64,000 bases of DNA, taken from Pseudescherichia vulneris NBRC 102420. GTDB taxonomy: Bacteria; Pseudomonadota; Gammaproteobacteria; Enterobacterales; Enterobacteriaceae. Location: assembly GCF_000759795.1 (NCBI RefSeq), contig NZ_BBMZ01000003.1:1-64000 (forward strand). Direction: 5' to 3'. Below the pieces are notes generated by a model. That model was not told the DNA's origin and ran no database searches. It saw nothing but the letters and a program-made list of their open reading frames with translations. The position numbers were made by a program, and so were the translations under genes. This document shows positions 57,458-64,000 of the stretch, piece by piece. How positions within the stretch are numbered: the first letter of the stretch is position 1; each line of letters begins with the position of its first letter.

Positions 57458-58153
57458 ATGAAACGCTCCGCGATTAACGAAATCCTTGGTCACACGCGGC
57501 AGTTTTTCTCCATGCACGACGTGCACCTGCCGGCTTTTGCCAGCTTCGCCCCGGCCCGCTGGCGGCAGCTGCCTGCCGATGCCTGGCAGGAAGTGTTTGA
57601 TCTGCGGCTGGGATGGGACGTGACTGCTTTTGGCGGAGCGAACTTTGCAGCACAGGGGTTAACGCTCTTCACTCTGCGCAACGGCTCTCCCGGTGGTACG
57701 CCGTGGCCCAAATGCTATGCGGAAAAGATCATGCACGTCCGCGACGGCCAGCTGACCCCCATGCATTTTCACTGGCGCAAGCGCGAAGACATTATTAACC
57801 GCGGCGGCGGTAATTTGATTATCGAGCTGTGGAACGCCGGATCCGACCAGCAGACCGAACAGAGCGACGTGACGGTGGCCATCGACGGCTGTTTACAGAC
57901 GCATACGGCGGGCAGCCAGCTGCGCCTGGCACCAGGAGAGAGCATCTGCCTGCCGCCGGGGCTGTATCACAGCTTCTGGGGCGAACACGGCTTTGGCGAC
58001 GTGCTGGTGGGCGAGGTCTCCTCCGTCAATGATGATGACCATGACAACCACTTCCTGCAGCCGCGCGATCGCTATAACAGCATTGAAGAAGATGAGCCCG
58101 CCCAGCTGGTGCTCTGTAACGAATATTCCCTGTTTCTTCACCCGGTTCCCTAA
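57458..58153 (+). CDS. D-lyxose/D-mannose-type sugar isomerase
   Basis: This 231-residue cupin is of the D-lyxose ketol-isomerase family, which interconverts D-lyxose/D-xylulose and D-mannose/D-fructose. The metal ligands are visible as MHFHWRKREDI (two His and a Glu) and the later His in LPPGLYHSFWGE. E. coli O157:H7 has a structurally studied homologue. ATG 57458 follows CTGGAGG. In this operon it would convert the imported aldose to a ketose for the kinase and aldolase downstream. Confidence 0.87.
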   Translation: MKRSAINEILGHTRQFFSMHDVHLPAFASFAPARWRQLPADAWQEVFDLRLGWDVTAFGGANFAAQGLTLFTLRNGSPGGTPWPKCYAEKIMHVRDGQLTPMHFHWRKREDIINRGGGNLIIELWNAGSDQQTEQSDVTVAIDGCLQTHTAGSQLRLAPGESICLPPGLYHSFWGEHGFGDVLVGEVSSVNDDDHDNHFLQPRDRYNSIEEDEPAQLVLCNEYSLFLHPVP

Positions 58154-58167
58154 CCAAGGAGGCTGCA

Positions 58168-59028
58168 ATGCCGCTGATCTCTCTCGCCGAAGGATTGAAA
58201 CATGCCCGTGTGCATCAGTATGCGCTGGGTGCCTTTAACGTCCTGGATACCCACTTTCTGCGGGCGCTGTTTGCCGCCGCAAAACAGCAGCGCTCGCCGT
58301 TTATCATCAACATTGCCGAAGTGCACTTTAAGTACCTGTCGCTGGATACGCTGGTAGAGGCGGTGAAGTATGAAGCTGCCCGGCACGATATTCCGGTGGT
58401 GCTTAACCTCGATCACGGCCTGCACTTTGAGGCGGTCGTGCAGGCGCTGCGCCTCGGTTTTACCTCCGTGATGTTTGACGGCTCAACGCTGGACTATGAA
58501 GAGAACGTGCGCCAGACGCGGGAGGTGGTGAAGATGTGCCACGCGGTTGGCGTCTCGGTTGAGGGCGAGCTAGGGGCGGTAGGCGGTGACGAAGGCGGAG
58601 CGCTGTACGGCCATGCCGACGAGGCGTTCTTTACCGATCCAGAAAAGGCCCGGGATTTTGTCGACCGAACCGGCATCGATGCGCTGGCTGTGGCGATCGG
58701 TAACGCCCACGGCAAATACAAAGGTGAGCCGAAGCTCGATTTTACCCGCCTGGAGGCGATTCGCCAGCAGACTGCCCTGCCGCTGGTGCTGCACGGCGGC
58801 TCCGGCATTAGCGACGCGGACTTCCGCCGCGCCATCAGCCTGGGCATCCATAAAATCAACTTCTATACCGGGATGTCGCAGGCCGCCCTGGCTGCGGTGG
58901 ACAAAAGCATGGCCGCGCGGGATCAGATCTACGACGAGTTCGCCGAGCTGATGCTCAGCATTGAGCAGGCCATCACCGATATTGTTGCCGAGCAGATGCG
59001 CATCTTCGGCAGCGAGGGGAAAATCTGA
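58168..59028 (+). CDS. Class II ketose-phosphate aldolase
   Basis: This is a 286-residue zinc-dependent aldolase related to tagatose/fructose-bisphosphate aldolases (GatY/KbaY/FbaA). The catalytic Asp and first zinc His lie in VVLNLDHGLHF, further zinc His residues are in GNAHGKYKG and LVLHGGSGI, and the phosphate-binding loop KINFYTGM comes near the end. It would cleave the phosphorylated ketose to dihydroxyacetone phosphate plus an aldehyde. It starts 14 bp after the isomerase behind AAGGAGG, and its stop overlaps the kinase start by one base (TGATG). Confidence 0.88.
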   Translation: MPLISLAEGLKHARVHQYALGAFNVLDTHFLRALFAAAKQQRSPFIINIAEVHFKYLSLDTLVEAVKYEAARHDIPVVLNLDHGLHFEAVVQALRLGFTSVMFDGSTLDYEENVRQTREVVKMCHAVGVSVEGELGAVGGDEGGALYGHADEAFFTDPEKARDFVDRTGIDALAVAIGNAHGKYKGEPKLDFTRLEAIRQQTALPLVLHGGSGISDADFRRAISLGIHKINFYTGMSQAALAAVDKSMAARDQIYDEFAELMLSIEQAITDIVAEQMRIFGSEGKI

Positions 59029-60050
59029 TGGCTCGCAGAGGCATCATCGCGGCGGGCAATATGCTGGTGGATCACGTCCACCAGATCGTGCAGTGGCCGG
59101 AGCGCGGCTGGCTGGCCGAAATTGTCCACAGCGAACGCTCCACCGGCGGCGCGCCGCTGAATGTTCTGCTGACGCTGGCGAAGATGCGTACCGGCCTGCC
59201 GCTACAGGCGGTGGGGCTGGTGGGCGAGGATAATGACGGCGACTACATTATGGCGATGCTGGAGCAGTACCACGTCAACCGCCAGCATGTTCAGCGCACC
59301 ACCTTTGCCCCTACCTCCATGTCGCAGGTGATGACCGATCCCAGTGGCCAGCGCACCTTTTTCCACTCTCCCGGTGCCAACCGCCTGCTGGATCTGCCCG
59401 CCTTCGATCGCCTTGATAACAGCATGAAAATTTTCCATCTCGGCTATCTGCTGCTGCTGGACAGCCTGGATATGCCGGACGACGAGTTTGGCACCCGCAG
59501 CGCCCGGCTGCTGGCCCAGATGCACAGCCTGGGCTTTGAAACCTCGCTGGATCTGGTGTCGCGCAAAGGCGATCCCCGCTACCGTCCACTGGTTAACCCG
59601 GCCCTGAAGCATCTGGACTATCTGGTGATTAATGAGCTGGAGGCGGGCGAGTTCAGCGAGCTGGCGATCCGCCACGAAAACGGCGAGCCGCATATTGAGC
59701 ATATCGCCCAGGCGGCGGCGCAGCTGTTAGCCGCAGGCGTGAAGCAGCGGGTGGTGATCCACTGCCCTGAGGGGGCGTGGGGACAAACGCCGCAGGCGCC
59801 GGGCGTCTGGATCCCCTCCTGGCACCTCGCGCAGGAGGAGATTGTCGGTAGCGTCGGTGCAGGAGATGCGTTCTGCGCCGGGTTCCTTTACGGCTGCCAT
59901 GAAGCGTGGCCGCTACTGGAGAGTATCCAGCTTGCCCACGTCTGCGCCAGGGCCAGCCTGCTGGCCGCCAACGCCATCGACGGCGCGAAAACGCTGGACG
60001 AGCATCGGGCGTTTATCCGCGATAATGCTCAGGCCGCGATCTCGTTATGA
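59028..60050 (+). CDS. PfkB-family carbohydrate kinase
   Basis: This is a 340-residue ribokinase-superfamily kinase. The N-terminal region has STGGAPLNVLLTLAKM, and the C-terminal PfkB signature is VGSVGAGDAFCAGF with the catalytic Asp (near residue 280). It would phosphorylate the ketose before aldol cleavage; whether at C1 or C5/C6 is not decided by sequence. It is last in the operon, and its 3' end overlaps the convergent response-regulator gene by 22 bp. Confidence 0.88.
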   Translation: MARRGIIAAGNMLVDHVHQIVQWPERGWLAEIVHSERSTGGAPLNVLLTLAKMRTGLPLQAVGLVGEDNDGDYIMAMLEQYHVNRQHVQRTTFAPTSMSQVMTDPSGQRTFFHSPGANRLLDLPAFDRLDNSMKIFHLGYLLLLDSLDMPDDEFGTRSARLLAQMHSLGFETSLDLVSRKGDPRYRPLVNPALKHLDYLVINELEAGEFSELAIRHENGEPHIEHIAQAAAQLLAAGVKQRVVIHCPEGAWGQTPQAPGVWIPSWHLAQEEIVGSVGAGDAFCAGFLYGCHEAWPLLESIQLAHVCARASLLAANAIDGAKTLDEHRAFIRDNAQAAISL

Positions 60051-60763
60051 ACCACGTCGGCAGCGAATACGTAGCCCAGGCCACGGATAGTTTTAATCAG
60101 CGCAGGCTGATGCGGGTTCAGCTCGATTTTGCGCCGTAGCCGCATAATCAGTACGTCGATGGTGCGGTCAAAAACGTCCATGCTTTCGCTATGAGTGAGG
60201 GCCAGCAGCTGTTCGCGGTTCAGTACCCGCCGCGCATTCTGCATCAGTGCCAGCAGCAGGCCATACTCGCCCTGAGTGAGCGGCGTCAGCTGGCCGTGCG
60301 GATCGTGCAGCTCACAGCGGGTCGTATTCAGGCTCCAGCCGTTAAACGCCATATCTGCCCCTTTCGCGACAGGCACCTCCGCCGCCAGCGCGCCGGTACG
60401 CCGCAGCACCGCCTTCAGACGGGCCACCACTACGCGAGGGTTAAAGGGTTTGGCGATATAGTCGTCCGCGCCCATCTCAAGCCCCACCACCACGTCCGAC
60501 TCGCTGCCCAGCCCGGTGAGCATCACCACCGGCAGCGCCGGCCGCACGCGCTGCAGCTGTTGCAGCACCATCAGCCCGTTAGTGTCCGGTAGCACCATAT
60601 CCAGCAGCACCAGTGCGATTTCGGGTTGCTCAGCGGCAAGCGTCAGCGCCTCCCGGCCGCTATGACAGACGTGCACGGCAAAGACATGCTCGTTAAGCAC
60701 GTCCTGCAAGAGTTCGCAGACTGCCGCATCATCATCCACTATCAGAATTGCCGGTTTCATCAT
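60029..60763 (-). CDS. OmpR-family response regulator
   Basis: This 244-residue regulator has an N-terminal receiver with the acidic pair VDDDA, phospho-acceptor Asp in LLLDMVLPD (near residue 55), and Lys in AKPFNPR. The C-terminal winged-helix DNA-binding domain ends in IKTIRGLGYVF. It is the likely partner of the hybrid kinase at the other end of the sugar cluster and probably activates the transporter operon. A second ATG at 60760 is an equally possible start. Confidence 0.9.
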   Translation of the reverse strand: MMKPAILIVDDDAAVCELLQDVLNEHVFAVHVCHSGREALTLAAEQPEIALVLLDMVLPDTNGLMVLQQLQRVRPALPVVMLTGLGSESDVVVGLEMGADDYIAKPFNPRVVVARLKAVLRRTGALAAEVPVAKGADMAFNGWSLNTTRCELHDPHGQLTPLTQGEYGLLLALMQNARRVLNREQLLALTHSESMDVFDRTIDVLIMRLRRKIELNPHQPALIKTIRGLGYVFAADVVHNEIAA

Positions 60764-60873
60764 CTACGCCCGTCAGAGAGACATGCCTAAGTGTTAGCCA
60801 TTCTGGTGAGGATCGGCAGCAAATCACACCGCCACGTGCTGGATCTTTAACCGCTGTCACACCCCTTCGCTTT

Positions 60874-60894
60874 TCGACACGTCAAATGTGTCGA
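60874..60894 (+). promoter_or_regulatory. Palindromic upstream site of fdhF (FhlA-type)
   Basis: TCGACAC and GTGTCGA are a perfect 7-bp inverted repeat around GTCAAAT, about 70-90 bp upstream of the sigma-54 promoter. In E. coli the formate-responsive activator FhlA binds upstream of fdhF at this kind of distance. The assignment to FhlA is by position and resemblance. Confidence 0.6.
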
Positions 60895-60964
60895 TGCTCT
60901 GTTTATCGACAGGGTTTTGCCGCGCACTCGCCCGTCATCCCTGCTAATCCCCACAATAACAATG

Positions 60965-60980
60965 TGGCATGCAAGATGCA
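60965..60980 (+). promoter_or_regulatory. Sigma-54 promoter of fdhF
   Basis: TGGCATGCAAGATGCA has the GG and GC of the -24/-12 elements exactly 10 bp apart and closely resembles the E. coli fdhF promoter. Transcription would begin about 40 bp before the fdhF ATG. Confidence 0.88.
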
Positions 60981-61031
60981 TAGTGGGGCCAGGAGCGCAA
61001 AAGCGCGCTGTGTTTAACTGGAGCAGAAGCG

Positions 61032-63179
61032 ATGAAAAAAGTCGTCACGGTTTGCCCGTACTGCGCCTCAGGTTGCAAGATCAACCTCGTGGTGGATAAC
61101 GGAAAAATCGTTCGCGCGGAGGCGGCGCAGGGGAAAACCAACCAGGGAACCCTGTGCCTGAAAGGCTACTACGGCTGGGATTTTATCAACGATACCCAGA
61201 TCCTCACCCCGCGTCTGAAAACACCTATGATCCGTCGCCAGCGCGGCGGCAAGCTGGAAGCGGTCTCCTGGGACGAAGCGTTGAACTATGTCGCCGACCG
61301 CCTGAGCGCAATCAAAGAGAAATATGGCCCGGACGCGATCCAGACCACCGGCTCGTCGCGCGGTACCGGCAATGAAACCAACTATGTGATGCAGAAATTT
61401 GCGCGCGCCGTTATTGGCACCAATAACGTCGACTGCTGCGCACGCGTCTGACACGGCCCCTCGGTTGCAGGTCTGCACCAGTCGGTCGGTAATGGCGCAA
61501 TGAGTAATGCCATCACGGAAATTGATAACACGGATTTAGTCTTTATCTTTGGCTATAACCCGGCAGATTCCCACCCTATCGTCGCCAATCATGTGATCCG
61601 TGCGAAGCGTAACGGGGCGAAAATTATTGTCTGCGATCCGCGCAAAATCGAAACCGCGCGCATTGCCGATATGCACCTTGCGTTGAAGAACGGCTCGAAC
61701 ATTGCGCTGCTCAACGCCCTTGGGCATGTCATTGTTGAAGAGAAGCTCTACGACGCGGCGTTTGTGGCGAACCGCACCCAAGGCTTTGAAGAGTATTGCA
61801 AAATTGTTGAAGGCTACACGCCAGAGTCCGTCGAGGATATTACCGGCGTTAGCGCTCAGGCGATCCGCCAGGCCGCACGGCTCTATGCCGGGGCGAAAAC
61901 GGCATCGATCCTGTGGGGCATGGGCGTGACCCAGTTCTACCAGGGGGTAGAGACCGTACGTTCTCTCACCAGCCTGGCGATGCTCACCGGCAACCTGGGC
62001 AAGGCGCACGTCGGCGTCAACCCGGTACGCGGGCAGAACAACGTGCAGGGCGCGTGTGATATGGGCGCGCTGCCGGACACCTATCCGGGCTACCAGTACA
62101 TCAGCGATCCGGCGAATCGGGAAAAATTCGCCCGCGCCTGGGGCGTAGAGAGCCTGCCGGCCCATACCGGCTACCGCATCAGCGAGCTGCCGCATCGGGC
62201 GGCGCATGGCGAAGTGCGGGCGGCCTATATTATGGGTGAGGATCCGCTGCAGACCGACGCCGAGCTTTCGGCGGTGCGCAAAGGGTTTGAGGACCTTGAG
62301 CTGGTCATCGTGCAGGATATCTTTATGACCAAAACCGCGGCGGCGGCGGATGTCATTTTACCGTCAACGTCGTGGGGCGAGCATGAGGGCGTCTATACGG
62401 CGGCGGATCGCGGCTTCCAGCGCTTCTTCAAGGCGGTGGAGCCCCAGTGGGATCTGAAAACCGACTGGCAGATTATCAGCGAGATCGCCACGCGGATGGG
62501 CTACCCCATGCACTATAACAATACCCAGGAGATTTGGGACGAGCTGCGCCATCTCTGCCCGGACTTCTACGGTGCAACCTACGAGAAGATGGGCGAGCTG
62601 GGCTACATTCAGTGGCCGTGCCGCGATGAGTCGGACGCTGACCAGGGGACGTCATACCTCTTTAAAGAGAAGTTTGATACCGACACAGGGCTGGCGAAGT
62701 TCTTTACCTGCGACTGGGTTGCCCCTATTGATAAGCTGACCGACGACTACCCGATGGTGCTCTCTACGGTACGTGAGGTGGGCCACTACTCCTGCCGCTC
62801 AATGACCGGCAACTGTGCGGCGCTGGCCGCGCTGGCTGATGAGCCGGGCTATGCGCAGATCAATACCGCCGATGCCGCCCGGCTGGGCATCGAGGATGAG
62901 GCGCTGGTATGGGTCAACTCGCGCAAAGGCAGAATCATCACCCGGGCGCAGGTCAGCGACCGCCCGAACCAGGGTGCGGTCTACATGACCTACCAGTGGT
63001 GGATTGGGGCCTGTAACGAGTTGGTCACGGAGAACCTGAGTCCGATAACCAAAACGCCGGAGTATAAGTACTGCGCCGTACGCGTGGAGGCGATTGACGA
63101 TCAGCAGGCTGCCGAGCGGTACGTCATCGACGAGTATAACAAGCTTAAATCCCGACTGCGGGAGAGTGCATTAGGTTAA
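61032..63179 (+). CDS. fdhF: Formate dehydrogenase H (selenoprotein)
   Basis: FdhF oxidises formate to CO2 in the formate hydrogenlyase complex, using bis-MGD molybdenum, one [4Fe-4S] cluster and selenocysteine. The gene is interrupted by an in-frame TGA at 61449-61451 (codon 140), read as selenocysteine; the downstream frame begins HGPSVAG as in E. coli. The joined product is 715 residues, the exact E. coli length. Cluster ligands are Cys8, Cys11 and Cys15 in CPYCASGC plus the Cys in TLCLKGYYG. Automated gene calls would split it in two at the TGA. Confidence 0.97.
61449..61488 (+). other. Selenocysteine codon and SECIS element
   Basis: The TGA at 61449 is followed directly by a hairpin whose apical part is GTTGCAGGTCTGCACC, with the GGTCT loop bound by SelB. 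The 40-nt element differs from E. coli fdhF SECIS at only a few bases. Confidence 0.92.
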
Positions 63180-63195
63180 AATAGCTGTACTAATT

Positions 63196-63225
63196 AATAA
63201 CGGCCTCGAATAAGAGGCCGTTATT
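63196..63225 (+). terminator. fdhF terminator
   Basis: A 12-bp perfect stem, AATAACGGCCTC with GAGGCCGTTATT around GAATAA, lies 17 bp after the fdhF stop. Confidence 0.85.
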
Positions 63226-63287
63226 ACAGGCTAATTATATTCATTCAATTAATTATTAATAGCGCAGCATGAACCACATCGCAGAAT

Positions 63288-63315
63288 AATGTAATTACCT
63301 CAAGGGAATTACATT
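63288..63315. repeat. Small hairpin upstream of hok locus
   Basis: AATGTAATT and AATTACATT pair perfectly around a 10-nt loop. With a second 9-bp hairpin, GTGCTTAAG/CTTAAGCAC at 63363-63389, it lies in the probable leader or promoter region of the hok-type gene. Its role is unknown. Confidence 0.45.
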
Positions 63316-63431
63316 GCTATTTCTCTTTTCTTTTAACCTGAAGGCGATATCATTACTGGTGGGTGCTTAAGGCTTTCTGTCTTAAGCACGCTCATTGTTA
63401 TTCCGAACAACCTTGAGAGTGTGGTGGACAG

Positions 63432-63500
63432 AGAGTTGAAGGCCCCGAGCAATGTTTCCATTAACTCGGGGGCTACTCTCACACAACCCTAGCAGGTTGA
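63432..63500 (-). ncRNA. Sok-type antisense RNA
   Basis: On the minus strand, opposite the hok leader, CCCCGAG pairs with CTCGGGG (63443-63471) around a loop containing TTAATGGAAAC. Downstream the RNA reads GGGGCCTTC. This closely resembles the hairpin of known Sok RNAs (for example SokC, with GGCCTCGGGTTGATGG and CTCGGGGCTTT). Ends are approximate. It would pair with the toxin mRNA leader and block translation. Confidence 0.6.
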
Positions 63501-63535
63501 GAGTAGCCTCTTACCCTTTTTTTTGCAAGGAGTAA
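63452..63535 (+). CDS. Possible mok-like leader peptide
   Basis: A 27-codon frame begins at ATG 63452 inside the sok-complementary region. It ends at TAA within the spacer between the toxin's AAGGAG and its ATG. In hok/sok systems translation of an overlapping leader (mok) is needed for toxin translation. The position fits, but the peptide itself has no recognisable similarity. Confidence 0.35.
   Translation: MFPLTRGLLSHNPSRLRVASYPFFCKE
63471..63508 (+). repeat. 11-bp stem hairpin in hok leader
   Basis: GGCTACTCTCA and TGAGAGTAGCC form a perfect stem around a 16-nt loop, soon followed by a run of eight T (63517-63524) directly before the toxin ribosome-binding site. It may be a leader structure controlling toxin translation or an attenuator. 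Confidence 0.6.
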
Positions 63536-63540
63536 AAGGC

Positions 63541-63693
63541 ATGACGCCATTGAAATACCTGTTAGCCATTCTGTTAGTGGTTTGTCTAACAATTCTGACT
63601 TTTGCTTTTATTAACCGCGGAAGGCTTTGCGAGTTTAATATAAAAAACGATCGTCAGGAGGTGGCGGCTAAATTAGCCTGTACAGCAGGCTAA
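63541..63693 (+). CDS. Hok/Gef-family membrane toxin
   Basis: This 50-residue product of a type I toxin-antitoxin locus is predicted to insert in the inner membrane and collapse its potential when overproduced. It reads MTPLKYLLAI, a single hydrophobic helix containing VVCLTILTFAF, then the Hok hallmark RGRLCEFNIK and EVAAKLACTAG, matching the LCE and EVAA blocks of the family. AAGGAG lies upstream. It sits between fdhF and gltP, where E. coli has yjcO. The antisense sok-like hairpin lies 70-100 bp upstream. Confidence 0.85.
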   Translation: MTPLKYLLAILLVVCLTILTFAFINRGRLCEFNIKNDRQEVAAKLACTAG

Positions 63694-63699
63694 CTCAAC

Positions 63700-63717
63700 G
63701 GGCGGGGTAACCCGCCC
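63700..63717 (+). terminator. Hairpin after hok-type gene
   Basis: GGGCGGG and CCCGCCC pair around GTAA 6 bp after the toxin stop; only a weak T-rich stretch follows. Confidence 0.55.
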
Positions 63718-63788
63718 ATATTGTTAGCGTTGTGTCCTTAATGCACCCTTTTATAATTTTTATAAATATATTCACGCCATGTGAATAA

Positions 63789-63818
63789 TAAAAAACCCGC
63801 CTCGGCGGGTTTTTTATT
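63789..63818. terminator. Bidirectional terminator by gltP
   Basis: AAAAACCCGCC and GGCGGGTTTTT form a stem with A and T tails on both strands just beyond the gltP stop codon. Confidence 0.85.
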
Positions 63819-63830
63819 ACTTATAAAGTA

Positions 63831-64000
63831 TTATTGATTAGCAGTCTTTTTAAACTTGCCCAAGGTCTCACGCTCGTAGGCCAGCGCTTTTTGGCTGTCG
63901 AATTTGCGTTCCCACTTGGCAATTACCAGCACCGCCAGCGCGTTACCCACCACGTTCAGCGCGGTACGGGCCATATCGAGGATACGGTCAACGCCGGCGA
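63831..64000 (-). CDS. gltP: Glutamate/aspartate:proton symporter GltP (3' end)
   Basis: Only the last 56 codons are in the window; the gene runs off the end. They read AGVDRILDMARTALNVVGNALAVLVIAKWER and end KFKKTANQ, which matches the last helix and cytoplasmic tail of E. coli GltP, a dicarboxylate/amino acid:cation symporter of the inner membrane. Confidence 0.9.
   Translation of the reverse strand, partial: AGVDRILDMARTALNVVGNALAVLVIAKWERKFDSQKALAYERETLGKFKKTANQ

Noticed and set aside
61032..61451. fdhF as a frameshifted or truncated pseudogene
   Set aside because: The stop is TGA at the exact selenocysteine position and is followed by a SECIS hairpin; both halves are in frame and full length.

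Overview
The window is chromosomal DNA from a member of the Enterobacteriaceae. Almost every gene between 0 and 27 kb matches the E. coli 94-minute region in content, order and strand: tRNA-Gly, orn, rsgA, psd, mscM, yjeM, epmA, frdABCD, blc, sugE, ecnB, efp, epmB, yjeI, groL, groS, yjeH, fxsA, aspA, dcuA, cutA, dsbD, yjdC. Later core genes (ymjA, proP, kdgT, the crfC/yjcZ pair, yjdM, fdhF, gltP) are also enterobacterial. The GC-rich codon use and the lack of ampC between frdD and blc suggest a Klebsiella/Leclercia/Enterobacter-like genus rather than E. coli, but I cannot name the species from sequence alone.

Layout. 0-27 kb is syntenic core: RNA turnover and ribosome assembly (orn, rsgA), membrane lipid and mechanosensing (psd, mscM), the complete EF-P beta-lysylation set (epmA, efp, epmB), fumarate respiration (frdABCD, aspA, dcuA), chaperonins, and periplasmic disulfide reduction (dsbD). 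A guanidine-II (mini-ykkC) riboswitch precedes sugE. 26.8-31.8 kb is accessory: a LysE-type exporter with an AraC regulator, which share an exact 18-bp upstream element, and a more A+T-rich xyloside transporter/beta-xylosidase pair ending at tRNA-Phe. 32.0-35.7 kb is an A+T-rich islet beside tRNA-Phe, bounded by a ~52-bp duplication of the sequence just 3' of the tRNA. It holds a secreted molybdopterin-fold protein without the metal-ligand cysteine, a membrane GGDEF-EAL protein and a CatA-type chloramphenicol acetyltransferase. 35.8-42.5 kb has oxidoreductases, small proteins and an unrecognised lipoprotein/membrane-protein/secreted-protein operon. 42.6-51.5 kb returns to core-like genes (NicO transporter, proP, kdgT, crfC/yjcZ, yjdM). 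After yjdM, where E. coli carries the phn C-P lyase operon, only an internally deleted phnH remains.

51.5-60.8 kb is a self-contained sugar locus. A hybrid sensor kinase and an OmpR-type response regulator flank a ribose-type ABC importer (ATPase, permease, binding protein), a D-lyxose/D-mannose isomerase-family cupin, a class II aldolase and a PfkB kinase. The likely route is import, isomerisation to a ketose, phosphorylation, then aldol cleavage. 61-64 kb holds the selenoprotein gene fdhF, with its in-frame UGA, SECIS hairpin, sigma-54 promoter and upstream palindrome. It is followed by a previously unmarked hok/sok-type toxin locus and the 3' end of gltP.

No insertion sequence, integrase, prophage or CRISPR array is visible. 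The most interesting items are the twin operator of the AraC/LysE pair, the tRNA-Phe islet with its c-di-GMP pair, the phnH relic, the regulated sugar locus, the hok/sok locus and the three-gene envelope operon of unknown function.
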